64,000 nt of DNA from Oryzisolibacter sp. LB2S (GTDB lineage: Bacteria; Pseudomonadota; Gammaproteobacteria; Burkholderiales; Burkholderiaceae_C): positions 2,136,494 to 2,200,493 of the forward strand of contig NZ_CP160388.1 in the NCBI RefSeq assembly GCF_040732315.1, given 5' to 3'. The first letter of the stretch is position 1. The number at the start of each line of letters is the position of its first letter. Below, in pieces: positions 8,887 to 17,268 of this stretch. The notes below the pieces were generated by a model that worked only from the letters and a program-made list of their open reading frames with translations, had not been told where the DNA came from and did not search any database. The position numbers and the translations under genes were made by a program.

Positions 8887-11259
8887 ATGACCACTGCTTC
8901 CACCATCCGCCAGCTCTGGCTTGCCGGCCACGGCCCCATCGTCCATGGCGACGAGACCGTCGAACGCATGGAAATCCTGGTGACCCGTTTGATTGCTGAA
9001 GGCCGTGTTGCCGACGAGACGACGGCCTACACCCTGCTTGCCGCCGCCGACCGCCTGAGCTGCGTGGCCATGAACGTGGTCGCGCACATGACCTATGCGC
9101 GCCGCATCGATCTTTCCGGCGCAGCGCTGTCAGACGCAGACTTCAAGCCCACGCCCGAAGGCCACATCGGCGGCTCGTTGAACATGGTGCAGGCCTTCGT
9201 CGGCTACCTGCTGGCCAACGTGCTCACCGGCAGCACGCGCGGCTGGATCATGGGCCAGGGCCATTGCGTCGCCGCCATCGAAGCCGTCAATGCGCTGACC
9301 GGCGATGTCTCGCCCGCGCAGCGGGGCCGCTACAACCGCAGCGAGGAAGGCCTGTCGCGCCTGTGTGCCGATTTCTATTCCTATGCCATCGATGCGCAAG
9401 GCCGCCCGGCCGTGCCGCTGGGCAGCCATGCTGGCCCCAATACCGCCGGCGCCGTGTCTGAAGGCGGCTACCTCGGCTTCGCCGAACTGCAGTACATCCA
9501 CATGCCGCTGCCTGGTGAATCGCTGGTCGCATTCCTCAGCGACGGCGCCTTCGAGGAGCAGCGCGGCCCGGACTGGGCGCCGCGCTGGTGGCGCGCGCAA
9601 GACAGCGGCTTCGCTGTGCCGGTGATGATCCTCAACGGCCGCCGCATCGAGCAGCGCACCCAGATCATGCAGGAAGGGGGTGCGCAATGGCTGGCCGAAG
9701 ACGTGCGCCACAACGGCTTCAACCCGGTGATCGTCGATGGCCGCGACCCGGCCGCGATCGCTTGGGCGATTGTCGAATCCGAGGGCGCGCTGCGGGCGTT
9801 TGCCGCCAGCCCGGATCGTCGGTATCCGGCGCCCCTCCCCTACGTGATCGCCGAGACCGAGAAGGGCTTCGGCTTTCCCGGTGCTGGCAGCAACGCCGCG
9901 CACAACCTGCCGCTGGGCGGCAACCCCCACACGGATGCCGCCATGCGTGGGCGGTTCAACGAAAGCGCGGCGGCACTGTTCGTTGCGCCGGCTGAACTCG
10001 ACGCCGCGCTCACCGCCTTCGCAACCCACGCCGCCCAGCAGCGCCCGCTGGAAAGCGCGCATCCGATGGCGCACCGCCACCCCGCTGCGCCCAGGCTGCC
10101 CGAACCGCGCTGGGAAATATCAGGCAGCGAAGGCAGTGCGATGACGGCGCTGGATCAGTGGTTCGTTGAATTCGCCAAAGCCAATCCCGAGCTGCGCATG
10201 CGCATCGGCAACCCTGACGAATTGGCCAGCAACAAGATGGGCGGCACGCTGGCGCTGCTCAAGCACCGCGTCAACGAGCCCGAACCCGGTGTGCCTGAGG
10301 ATTTGCACGGCGCCGTCATCACCGCGCTCAACGAAGAGGCCGTGGCCGCCGCCGCACTCGGCAACAAGGGTGGATTGAACCTGATCGTCAGCTACGAGGC
10401 CTTCGCCGTAAAAATGCTCGGCCTGATGCGGCAGGAAATCATCTTCGCCCGCCACCTGCGTCAGGTCGACCGGCCCGCCGGCTGGCTGTCGGTGCCACTC
10501 ATCGTCACCTCGCACACCTGGGAGAACGCCAAAAACGAACAGTCGCACCAAGACCCGACCGTTGGCGAAGCGCTGCTGGGCGAGATGTCGGACACCTCGC
10601 GCGTGTTGTTCCCAGTGGATGGCAACACCGCCGTCGCCGCGCTGCGCGACGTCTATGCCGGACGCGGGCAACTGGCCTGCCTCATCGTTTCCAAGCGCGA
10701 CGTGGAGAACCGTTTCGATGCCGAATCGGCGCAACGCCTGATCCGTGACGGCGCGGCCCATCTGATCGGTGACCCCGCCGAGGCCGAAGTGCAGCTCATC
10801 GCGCTGGGTGCCTACCAACTCGACGAGGCGATCAAGGCGCAGCAGCACCTTGCCGGGATGGACAAGCGCGCCTGCGTCACCGTCATCCTGGAACCTGGCC
10901 GCCTGCGCATCCCGCGCGATGCCATGGAAGCGGAATTCGTCGATGACGACGCCACCGTCAGCGCGCTGTTCCCGCAAGGCCTGCCGCGCGTCATCCTCAG
11001 CCACACGCGCCCCGAGCCCATACTCGGCATTCTGCGCCGCATCGACAACGGCCCGACCAAGACGCATGCCCTCGGCTACATCAGCCGCGGCGGCACCTTC
11101 GATGTCCCCGGCATGCTGTTCGCCAACCGCTGCACCTGGGCACATACGGTGGATGCCGCAGCGACCATGGTCGGCTGGAATCGCAAAGCACTGCTCGACA
11201 ATGCACAACGCGCGGCTCTTGATGGCACCGGCGATCCCAAAGATCTATTGAGCCCGTGA
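8887..11259 (+). CDS. xfp: phosphoketolase (xylulose-5-P / fructose-6-P)
   Basis: A 790-residue thiamine-diphosphate enzyme with all three phosphoketolase domains (N-terminal, ThDP-binding and C-terminal). Recognisable are TPEGHIGGSLNMVQAFVGYL, WIMGQGHC, YIHMPLPGESLVAFLSDGAF and TSHTWENAKNEQSHQDP. It cleaves xylulose 5-phosphate (and often fructose 6-phosphate) with inorganic phosphate to acetyl phosphate plus glyceraldehyde 3-phosphate or erythrose 4-phosphate. The start has the ribosome site GAGGGGA at 8874-8880. It is the last gene of the left cargo, and a decayed relaxase fragment begins within 10 bp of its stop. Confidence 0.96.
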   Translation: MTTASTIRQLWLAGHGPIVHGDETVERMEILVTRLIAEGRVADETTAYTLLAAADRLSCVAMNVVAHMTYARRIDLSGAALSDADFKPTPEGHIGGSLNMVQAFVGYLLANVLTGSTRGWIMGQGHCVAAIEAVNALTGDVSPAQRGRYNRSEEGLSRLCADFYSYAIDAQGRPAVPLGSHAGPNTAGAVSEGGYLGFAELQYIHMPLPGESLVAFLSDGAFEEQRGPDWAPRWWRAQDSGFAVPVMILNGRRIEQRTQIMQEGGAQWLAEDVRHNGFNPVIVDGRDPAAIAWAIVESEGALRAFAASPDRRYPAPLPYVIAETEKGFGFPGAGSNAAHNLPLGGNPHTDAAMRGRFNESAAALFVAPAELDAALTAFATHAAQQRPLESAHPMAHRHPAAPRLPEPRWEISGSEGSAMTALDQWFVEFAKANPELRMRIGNPDELASNKMGGTLALLKHRVNEPEPGVPEDLHGAVITALNEEAVAAAALGNKGGLNLIVSYEAFAVKMLGLMRQEIIFARHLRQVDRPAGWLSVPLIVTSHTWENAKNEQSHQDPTVGEALLGEMSDTSRVLFPVDGNTAVAALRDVYAGRGQLACLIVSKRDVENRFDAESAQRLIRDGAAHLIGDPAEAEVQLIALGAYQLDEAIKAQQHLAGMDKRACVTVILEPGRLRIPRDAMEAEFVDDDATVSALFPQGLPRVILSHTRPEPILGILRRIDNGPTKTHALGYISRGGTFDVPGMLFANRCTWAHTVDAAATMVGWNRKALLDNAQRAALDGTGDPKDLLSP

Positions 11260-11265
11260 GTCAGG

Positions 11266-11705
11266 TATGCGAATCCTGTGCCGGTCATGAAGTGCCCCGG
11301 CAGCTCCAGGCCGGTGGAGGCGATGTCCTTCGCGGTCTGCGCCAGTTTTCGACTGCGCAACGTGCCCAGCAGGTTGCATGCCAGGATCACGCATCGCCTG
11401 CACCGCTTATCCAGTCCCTGTTCGTCCAGGGAGTCGGCGCGCTGCTGCATCGCCTGCTTGGTTTCACCACCGGAGCCCAGGTTGCTCAGGCCCGCCCTGC
11501 TGCCATTCGAACCGGGTGGCCTCAATCACGCGGGCCTGCCGCTCGATGGGCAGGTGCGATTTCAGTTCCACGGTCACGCCTCCCAGGCGCTGCGCGTCGT
11601 ACTGACGGCCACGCTCGGGCCGATCGTCCGGCACCTTCCACAGTCCTTCGACTACGCGCTCCATGATGCTGGTACGGCGTGGTGCCTCCAAGTGCCCGAA
11701 CGTGG
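11266..11705 (-). pseudogene. relic of relaxase C-terminus (DUF3363 region), second copy
   Basis: On the minus strand the translation of 11522-11690 includes ERVVEGLWKVPDD and YDAQRLGGVTVELKSHLP, and in a shifted frame the lower part gives CNLLGTLRSRKLAQTAKDIA. Both match the C-terminal part of the ICE relaxase at 22.2-23.9 kb (EGLWKVPDD, YDAQRLGGVAVELKSHLP, NLLNTLRSRELAQVAKDIA). The frame is broken at least once, the N-terminal HUH domain is absent, and the end diverges after the GLE residues. It is therefore a dead fragment of another Tn4371-type relaxase, lying as a direct repeat of the relaxase on the far side of the metal cargo. Confidence 0.8.
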
Positions 11706-11772
11706 CTAGACACTTTGCACGGGGGCGAATGGGCCTGCCTTGGGCATACCCTCACCCTGCGTGGCATGTCCT

Positions 11773-12252
11773 TCAATGGGGCAGCTTGACGGCCTTCCAG
11801 CCGCTGTGGCTGAAATACTTGCCGTAGGCGTTGGAGGCCTGCGCGACCTGCACCACGCCGGCGGCGCGCTTGCCTTCTCCTTGCTTGCCCTGGGCGGCCT
11901 CGGCGCCCGCCACCAGGTCGGCCACGATGATGTGCAGCTGGGCGTCCGCCTCGGGGGGCAACTTGCAGTTTTCCACCATGTAGGCGACCTGCTGGCCGAC
12001 GGCGTTGCCGAAGGCGTCGTAGTCGGCCGCCGTGGCCTTGTTTGCATGAGCCGCCGGCAGGATTTTCGTCACCGATGCATGGACGGCCGTCATGGCCTGG
12101 CGCAGCGGCGCGTCGGTGTCCCATTTCTTGCCGGCGTTGAGTTGCAACTGGTGGGTTTCGGCGCTGCCGTGGCTGTCGTGCGCGCTCGCGGCCATCGAGG
12201 TCAGAGGGACTGCCAGGGCGGCGGCCAGCAGCAGTGTGGTGAGTTGTTTCAT
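11773..12252 (-). CDS. small secreted protein, function unknown (DnrO-like)
   Basis: A 159-residue protein with a clear signal peptide (MKQLTTLLLAAALAVPLTSMAA) starting at the ATG whose complement is 12250-12252. The mature part is helical, has the segment LQLNAGKKWDTDAPLRQAM and a single cysteine, and looks like a four-helix periplasmic protein. I associate it tentatively with small proteins labelled DnrO. It is the last gene of the sigma/anti-sigma/sensor unit, separated from the sensor gene by 123 bp, so it may be a target or accessory of that sensor. Confidence 0.7.
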   Translation of the reverse strand: MKQLTTLLLAAALAVPLTSMAASAHDSHGSAETHQLQLNAGKKWDTDAPLRQAMTAVHASVTKILPAAHANKATAADYDAFGNAVGQQVAYMVENCKLPPEADAQLHIIVADLVAGAEAAQGKQGEGKRAAGVVQVAQASNAYGKYFSHSGWKAVKLPH

Positions 12253-12375
12253 GGAAATGCTCCGTTGAAAGTTGAACCATGCAAGGTGGCCGTGCGGGTT
12301 GCCTGGCTGCCTTGCCCTCTTCAACGAAGCGCGCGTCTGAATGTTCCATGTGTTTTGCATCTTTGGTGCACGGCC

Positions 12376-12837
12376 CTATTTGCGGTGCAGCAGCTCCTCC
12401 TCCGTCGCCTCCTGCGCGTAGCGACCCAGCAACAGCTGCAGCAGGCGCTCGCGCTGGGCGGTATCCAGCAACTCGCGCTCGGCCAGCAACTGGGTGATCA
12501 CGCGCTGCTGCTGCGCGGCCTGCAGGCGGGCAATGGCGGCTTGCTCGGCGTCGATGGCCGCACGGTCGGGTGCGGGAGCGAAGATGTGGCGCACCAGGGC
12601 TTCGCGGCGGTGGCGTATGTCGTCCCAGTTGGATGACAGGTCGTGCAGGAACGGCGCCTCCAGCGCGTCCCAGCGCATGCGTTGCCCGGGCGTGAGCGCC
12701 AGGTAGTCCGGCAGATTCACGGCCGACACTGGGGGTGGCGCCACGCGGGCAGGGCGCAGCACCAGCGCCGCAAGAATGCCCAGGTTGAGCGCCAGCGAGA
12801 CGGCCAGCAGGGTGCGGATCCAGGTGGGGTGTTTCAT
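12376..12837 (-). CDS. CnrX-like periplasmic heavy-metal sensor
   Basis: A 153-residue protein with an N-terminal membrane anchor (IRTLLAVSLALNLGILAALVL) followed by a helical periplasmic domain. That domain holds YLALTPGQRMRWDAL and repeated charged helices, the pattern of the Spy/ZraP/CnrX heavy-metal-resistance superfamily. In CnrYXH-type systems such a sensor holds the membrane anti-sigma factor until metal binds. Its start overlaps the anti-sigma stop (GTG/ATGA overlap at 12834-12837), so the two are translated together. I see no obvious Cys/His cluster, and the inducing signal is unknown. Confidence 0.82.
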   Translation of the reverse strand: MKHPTWIRTLLAVSLALNLGILAALVLRPARVAPPPVSAVNLPDYLALTPGQRMRWDALEAPFLHDLSSNWDDIRHRREALVRHIFAPAPDRAAIDAEQAAIARLQAAQQQRVITQLLAERELLDTAQRERLLQLLLGRYAQEATEEELLHRK

Positions 12838-13301
12838 GGCAGATTCCTTGGCAGTCGGCAAATCTCGGTGGCGGCGCACAGCCCGCCCGGCGGCACGGGG
12901 TCGAACACGCGCGCCATGGCGGGGTCGGCGGCCGCAAACGTGGTAGGAATGGCTGCCCCCGTGCCCAGCAGCAGCCCGCCCAGCCACAGGCCCGAGGCCA
13001 GCGCCGCGCCAGCCGCCAGGCCCGTGGGCATCCAGCCCAGAAGGTCCCAGCCGGCACGCCGGGGCTTGGCGGCGCGCGATGGCCGCCGGTCGCGCAGGCG
13101 CTCCTGCAGCTGCGCCGCGAGATCGAAGCCCAGCGTGGGCGATGGCAGGGCGAGCAGTTCCTGGCGCAGCGCCCGCAGCGCATCGAGCTGCCGGCTGCAG
13201 ACAGGGCAGGCCCGCAGGTGGCGCTGCAGCGCGGCCTGCCGCCGGGCAGACAGCACGTGGTCGACCAGGGCGGAAAGATCTTCGGTGCGAGGACAGGTCA
13301 T
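12834..13301 (-). CDS. zinc-finger anti-sigma factor
   Basis: A 155-residue protein with the HxxxCxxC zinc-binding anti-sigma signature (HLRACPVCSRQ, about residues 28-38). After a linker come a transmembrane segment (AAGAALASGLWLGGLLLG, about residues 96-113) and a short periplasmic tail. This is the usual layout for inner-membrane anti-sigma factors that sequester an ECF sigma factor. It lies 15 bp downstream of the sigma gene and overlaps the sensor gene by four bases. Confidence 0.88.
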   Translation of the reverse strand: MTCPRTEDLSALVDHVLSARRQAALQRHLRACPVCSRQLDALRALRQELLALPSPTLGFDLAAQLQERLRDRRPSRAAKPRRAGWDLLGWMPTGLAAGAALASGLWLGGLLLGTGAAIPTTFAAADPAMARVFDPVPPGGLCAATEICRLPRNLP

Positions 13302-13316
13302 GGTGGCTCCTTACGG

Positions 13317-13871
13317 TCAGCGTGGCATGTGCTGCAGCAGCCCGGCGCGCGCGCGGGCGATGCGGGATTTGACGGTGCCCAGGCCAATGCCCAGCACCTC
13401 GGCAATGTCCTCGTAGGGCATGTCCTCGATGTCGCGCAACAGCAGGATCTCACGGTGCTCCACCGACAGCCGCGCCAGCGCGCGCTCCAGCTCCGCGATG
13501 CGCTGGCGCGCCTGCAGCATGGCCTCGGGCGTGGGCGTATCCGCCGGTACCTGCTCATGCAGCGCGTCATCCAACGCCACGAACTCCAGGTGCCGCGCGC
13601 GACGCAGCCGGTCCAGCGCCTGGTTGCGCGCGATGCGGAACAGCCACGTGGACAGCTGCGCCTGCGGGCGCCAGCGGGGCAGCGCCTGGTAGGCGCTCAG
13701 AAAGGTTTCCTGGGTCAATTCGCGCGCATCCTCCTGTGACCGAGTCATGCGCACCAGAAAGCGGTAGATGCGATCCTGGTAACGCGTCACCAGCTCAGAG
13801 AACGCCGCAACCTCCCCGCGCTGGGCGCGGGCAATGCAGTCGGCTTCATCGGGCTGGCTCAAGGGGGGCAT
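13317..13871 (-). CDS. ECF-family RNA polymerase sigma factor
   Basis: A 184-residue sigma factor. Region 2 includes FSELVTRYQDRIYRFLVRM and LTQETFLSAYQALPRW; region 4 includes LSVEHREILLLRDIEDMPYEDIAEVLGIGLGTVKSRIARAR, the helix-turn-helix binding the -35 element. The start (complement of cat 13869-13871) is the first Met giving a normal ECF N-terminus. It heads a minus-strand unit with its anti-sigma factor and a CnrX-like sensor and is divergent from the PepSY/DUF2271 operon. That operon is a likely but unproven target. Confidence 0.92.
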   Translation of the reverse strand: MPPLSQPDEADCIARAQRGEVAAFSELVTRYQDRIYRFLVRMTRSQEDARELTQETFLSAYQALPRWRPQAQLSTWLFRIARNQALDRLRRARHLEFVALDDALHEQVPADTPTPEAMLQARQRIAELERALARLSVEHREILLLRDIEDMPYEDIAEVLGIGLGTVKSRIARARAGLLQHMPR

Positions 13872-14034
13872 TGCCAGTGTCAACGAGCGGGGCGCGCAAA
13901 AGTTCCATCTTCGGGCAAGCCCTGACGAACCCGTCTTCGTCAGTCCAGCAAGACTCGCGGTTCGCTTCATGCTTCTCATCAATACGTCCGATGGCGGCAT
14001 GTGGCAACGTGAACTGACCATTGCCTTAATCGGA

Positions 14035-14071
14035 TGAACACGAGGTGAACAGAAGGTTCAGTGTTGATTCA
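14035..14071. promoter_or_regulatory. four-half-site operator upstream of PepSY/DUF2271 operon
   Basis: TGAAC at 14035 and 14046, then GTTCA at 14056 and ATTCA at 14067, form two 11-bp-spaced direct pairs facing each other. The same arrangement with identical spacing recurs at 18224-18260. The spacing suits an OmpR/PhoB-type response regulator. It lies about 60 bp before the PepSY gene and 164 bp before the sigma gene. Confidence 0.6.
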
Positions 14072-14130
14072 CCCCCGGTTAGTCAAAATTATTGGCATCA
14101 ACAGCTCTGATGCTGTGAAAGGAACCGACG

Positions 14131-14541
14131 ATGAAACGAAACCCACACTTCAAGCCCCGGCTGGCCACCCTGGTGCTGGCCGTCGCGGCGCTGCCGGCGG
14201 TGGCATCCAGCGACTGCGACGCCCCGGCCTCGCGATGGCAGTCGCGCGAGGCGGTGCGCCAGATGGCGGCGCAGCAGGGCTGGCAGATCGAGCGACTGAA
14301 GATTGACGACGGCTGCTACGAAATCCGTGGCACTGACGTCCAGGGCCGGCGCTTCAAGGCCAAGCTCGATCCTGAGACCCTGCAGGTGCTGAAGATCAAG
14401 TTGCGCGAGCGCGATGACCACAACAAGGACCGGGAGCGGGAGCGCGAGCGCCGGCGCGACCACACGCCGCAGGATGCGGACACTGCCCCTTCCTCACCCC
14501 TCTTTACCCCGGGCAGCGCGCCGCGCGGCCAGGTGCAATGA
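14131..14541 (+). CDS. secreted PepSY-domain protein
   Basis: A 136-residue protein with signal peptide (LATLVLAVAALPAVASS) and a PepSY fold: AVRQMAAQQGWQIERLKID then GCYEIRGTDVQGRRFKAKLDPETLQVLK. The tail is very rich in Arg, Glu and Asp (RERERERRRDH), likely flexible. Small PepSY proteins of this type sit in the periplasm beside flavin-linked membrane reductases. It is the first gene of a four-gene operon, its stop lying 30 bp before the DUF2271 gene, and the shared operator is just upstream. Confidence 0.85.
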   Translation: MKRNPHFKPRLATLVLAVAALPAVASSDCDAPASRWQSREAVRQMAAQQGWQIERLKIDDGCYEIRGTDVQGRRFKAKLDPETLQVLKIKLRERDDHNKDRERERERRRDHTPQDADTAPSSPLFTPGSAPRGQVQ

Positions 14542-14570
14542 ATCGCCTCCCCTCTTTCCAGGAGAACCCT

Positions 14571-15047
14571 ATGTCCAGACCCCTGATCACCGCCATTGCC
14601 GCAGCCTGCGCGCTTGCCGTGCCCGCCCTCGGCCAGGCGCGCGAAGTCACCATCGCCACCCAGCTCAAGAATTACGGCGGCGACGGCGCCTACTTGGCAG
14701 TCTACCTGACCGATGCCAAGGGCGCCTACGCCGGCACGCTCTGGGTGGCCGGCGGCAAGGCCAAGTACTACAAGCACCTGGCAGACTGGAACCGCCTGTC
14801 GGCGGGCGATGCCAAGCGCCTGCAGGGCGTGACCGGCGCCAGCGTCGGCGCGGGCCGCACGCTCAAGGTGACGGCCGATCTGGCCGACGCGCTGATCGAC
14901 GCCGGCTACGAGATCCGCATCGACGCCGCCGTGGAGGACATGCGCGACAGCCCCTCCGAGGTGCGGCTGCCCCTGACGGCGGCCAACGCCGGCAAGGCGC
15001 AGGCGGGCAAGCAGTACATCCAGTCGGCCAGCTTCCAGCTGAAGTAA
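14571..15047 (+). CDS. DUF2271 secreted protein, putative flavinylated electron carrier
   Basis: A 158-residue protein started at ATG 14571 after AGGAGAA. A signal peptide ends near residue 22 (LAVPALGQA); the mature domain matches DUF2271 (TIATQLKNYGGDGAYLAVYLTD, continuing to LPLTAANAGKAQ). Residues 88-91 read TGAS, resembling the S/T-G-A-S/T site where ApbE attaches FMN to threonine or serine. With an ApbE gene and a PepSY-flavodoxin reductase in the same operon, the simplest reading is a periplasmic flavoprotein reduced from the cytoplasm. Flavinylation at Ser91 is inference. Confidence 0.85.
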   Translation: MSRPLITAIAAACALAVPALGQAREVTIATQLKNYGGDGAYLAVYLTDAKGAYAGTLWVAGGKAKYYKHLADWNRLSAGDAKRLQGVTGASVGAGRTLKVTADLADALIDAGYEIRIDAAVEDMRDSPSEVRLPLTAANAGKAQAGKQYIQSASFQLK

Positions 15048-15057
15048 GGAGCAAGGC

Positions 15058-17268
15058 ATGAACTGGAAAGCCGTCCACCGATGGCTGGGTCTGAGCCTGG
15101 GCACCGTGGCCCTGGTGCTGGGCCTGTCCGGTGCCCTGCTGGCCCTGGACCCGGTGCAAGAGGCCTGGCAGGCGCCGACAGCACCGGCCGACCTGCCGGT
15201 GGCCACGCTGGTGCAACAGGTGCAGCAGGTGATGCCCGGCGTCGAGGAAATCCGTCGCCTGCCCTCGGGCGCCGTCGCCGCCTTCGGCTTCGACGGCGAC
15301 CAAGCGCAGGCGCGCTACGTCGATGCAAGCAGCGGCCAGCTGCTTGGCAACTACCAGCCCTCCAGCATGCCGCGCTGGGTCAAGAACCTGCACCGCGCGC
15401 TGCTGCTGGGCGATGGCGGGCGCTGGGGCGCGGCGGCGACGGCGCTGGCCATGGCGCTGCTCTCGATCTCAGGCCTGGTGCTACTGCTGCGCCGCATGGG
15501 CGGCTGGCACCATGTGGCAGGCCGGGTGCGCGGCACGCTGGCGCAGCGCCTGCACGTGCTGGCGGGCCGGGTGGTCGTGGCCCTGCTGCTGCTGTCTTCG
15601 ATCACGGCGCTCGCCATGAGCGCCTCGACCCTCGGCCTGCTCGAGCTGGAAGCCGGGTCCGAGCCCGACGTTGTTTCCAGCGCCGGCGCGGGGGCCGACC
15701 TGACGCCTGCGCAGCTGCCGCTGCTGCGCGACCTCGGCGTCGGCGAGCTGCGCCGCGTCAACCTCCCCGATGCGGGCGACCCCACCGACACCTGGCAGGT
15801 GGCGACCACGCGCGGCCAGGGCTGGATCGACCGCCACAGCGGCGATACCTTGGCTTGGCAGGACGCGACGTTGGCGCAGCGCCTGGACCACTGGGCTCGG
15901 GTACTGCACACCGGCGAGAGCGCCTGGCCGTGGGCCGTCGTGATGGGCCTCGCGGGCCTCTCCGTGTTGCTGTTCTGGCTGAGCGGAGTGCTGATCTGGT
16001 GGCAGGCTCGGCAGAACTCCATACGCATCGATGACAACAGCGCGCTGCAGCAGGCCGACGTGCTGATCTTCGTCGCCAGCGAGGGCGGCAGCACCTGGGG
16101 CTTTGCCCAGGCCTTGCATGCAGCCTTGGTGCAGGCCGGGCGGCGCGTGCACAGCGGTGCACTGGAGCACTTCCAGATCACGCCGGGCGCGCGCCAGGTA
16201 TTTGTCCTGGCGGCCACGCATGGTGATGGCCAGCCGCCGGCGCATGCGCGCCATGCTCTGGAGCGCATCGCCGCGCAGGGCCGCAGCAGCGAGCCGGTGC
16301 CGGTGACAGTGCTGGGTTTTGGCGATCGCCAGTACCCGGCGTTTTGCGCCTATGCTCACGCAATCGACCAGGCGCTGCGCGCCCAGGGCCATCCCGCGCT
16401 ACTGCCGTTGGAGCTGATCCACCAACAGTCGGCGCAACAATTCGCCCGCTGGGGCGAGGCGCTGGCCAAGGCGCTGGGCCAGCCGCTGGCGATAGTCTAT
16501 CGGCCGCGCCTGCCCGCCACCACCGCGCTGACGCTGGTCGAGCGGCGCGACTACCCCGGACAGGCCGATCGGCCCACGGCCATCCTGCGCTTTGCCTGGC
16601 CACGCCAGCCGTGGTTTGCGCGTCTGCTCGGCCGCGGCCTGGGCCGCTTCGAGGCGGGCGACCTGGTGGGCATCGTGCCGCCGGGGGACGCGGTGGCGCG
16701 CTATTACTCGCTGGCGTCGGGCAGCGCCGACGGCTTTCTGGAAATATGCGTGCGCCAATGGCCCGACGGCGTGTGCTCGACGCACCTGCTGGGGCTCAGG
16801 CCGGGCGACAGCACGCAGGCCTTCATCCGCGCCAACCCGGGCTTTGCCCTCAGCGGTCGGCCGCCGAGCGTGCTGCTGATCGGCGCCGGCACCGGCGTGG
16901 CGCCACTGGCCGGCTTCATCCGGCGCAACGACGGGCGCACGCCGATGCACCTGTACTTCGGCGCGCGCGACCCGGCCACCGACTACTACTTTGGGGCCGA
17001 GATCGAGCGCTGGCAGGCCGAGCAGCGCGTGGTCAGCGTCAACACCATCTTCTCGCGCGTGCCCGGCGGCGGCTACGTGCAGGAAGTCCTGCACCGCGAC
17101 GCCGAACGCCTGCGCAAGTTGCTGGCCGCCGGCGCCGCCGTGCGCGTGTGCGGCAGCCGCCCCATGGCCCAGGGCGTGACCCAGGTGCTTGATGCGCTGC
17201 TGGCGCCGCTGGGCCTCGACGTGAACGCGCTGAAAGCCAAGGGGCGCTATGCCGAAGACCTGTTCTGA
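15058..17268 (+). CDS. PepSY membrane domain fused to flavodoxin and FAD/NAD(P)H reductase
   Basis: A 736-residue fusion. Residues 1-330 form a PepSY-TM unit with four membrane helices (first at WLGLSLGTVALVLGLSGALL, last near VVMGLAGLSVLLFWLSGVLI). A flavodoxin-like FMN domain follows (VLIFVASEGGSTWGFAQAL, VLGFGDRQYPAF). The remainder is a ferredoxin-reductase module with RYYSLASGS for FAD and VLLIGAGTGVAPLAGF plus VRVCGSRPMAQGV for NAD(P)H. It should move electrons from cytosolic NAD(P)H through FAD, FMN and membrane haem to the periplasm, where the DUF2271 protein is a plausible acceptor. The gene starts 10 bp after DUF2271 and overlaps apbE. Confidence 0.92.
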   Translation: MNWKAVHRWLGLSLGTVALVLGLSGALLALDPVQEAWQAPTAPADLPVATLVQQVQQVMPGVEEIRRLPSGAVAAFGFDGDQAQARYVDASSGQLLGNYQPSSMPRWVKNLHRALLLGDGGRWGAAATALAMALLSISGLVLLLRRMGGWHHVAGRVRGTLAQRLHVLAGRVVVALLLLSSITALAMSASTLGLLELEAGSEPDVVSSAGAGADLTPAQLPLLRDLGVGELRRVNLPDAGDPTDTWQVATTRGQGWIDRHSGDTLAWQDATLAQRLDHWARVLHTGESAWPWAVVMGLAGLSVLLFWLSGVLIWWQARQNSIRIDDNSALQQADVLIFVASEGGSTWGFAQALHAALVQAGRRVHSGALEHFQITPGARQVFVLAATHGDGQPPAHARHALERIAAQGRSSEPVPVTVLGFGDRQYPAFCAYAHAIDQALRAQGHPALLPLELIHQQSAQQFARWGEALAKALGQPLAIVYRPRLPATTALTLVERRDYPGQADRPTAILRFAWPRQPWFARLLGRGLGRFEAGDLVGIVPPGDAVARYYSLASGSADGFLEICVRQWPDGVCSTHLLGLRPGDSTQAFIRANPGFALSGRPPSVLLIGAGTGVAPLAGFIRRNDGRTPMHLYFGARDPATDYYFGAEIERWQAEQRVVSVNTIFSRVPGGGYVQEVLHRDAERLRKLLAAGAAVRVCGSRPMAQGVTQVLDALLAPLGLDVNALKAKGRYAEDLF

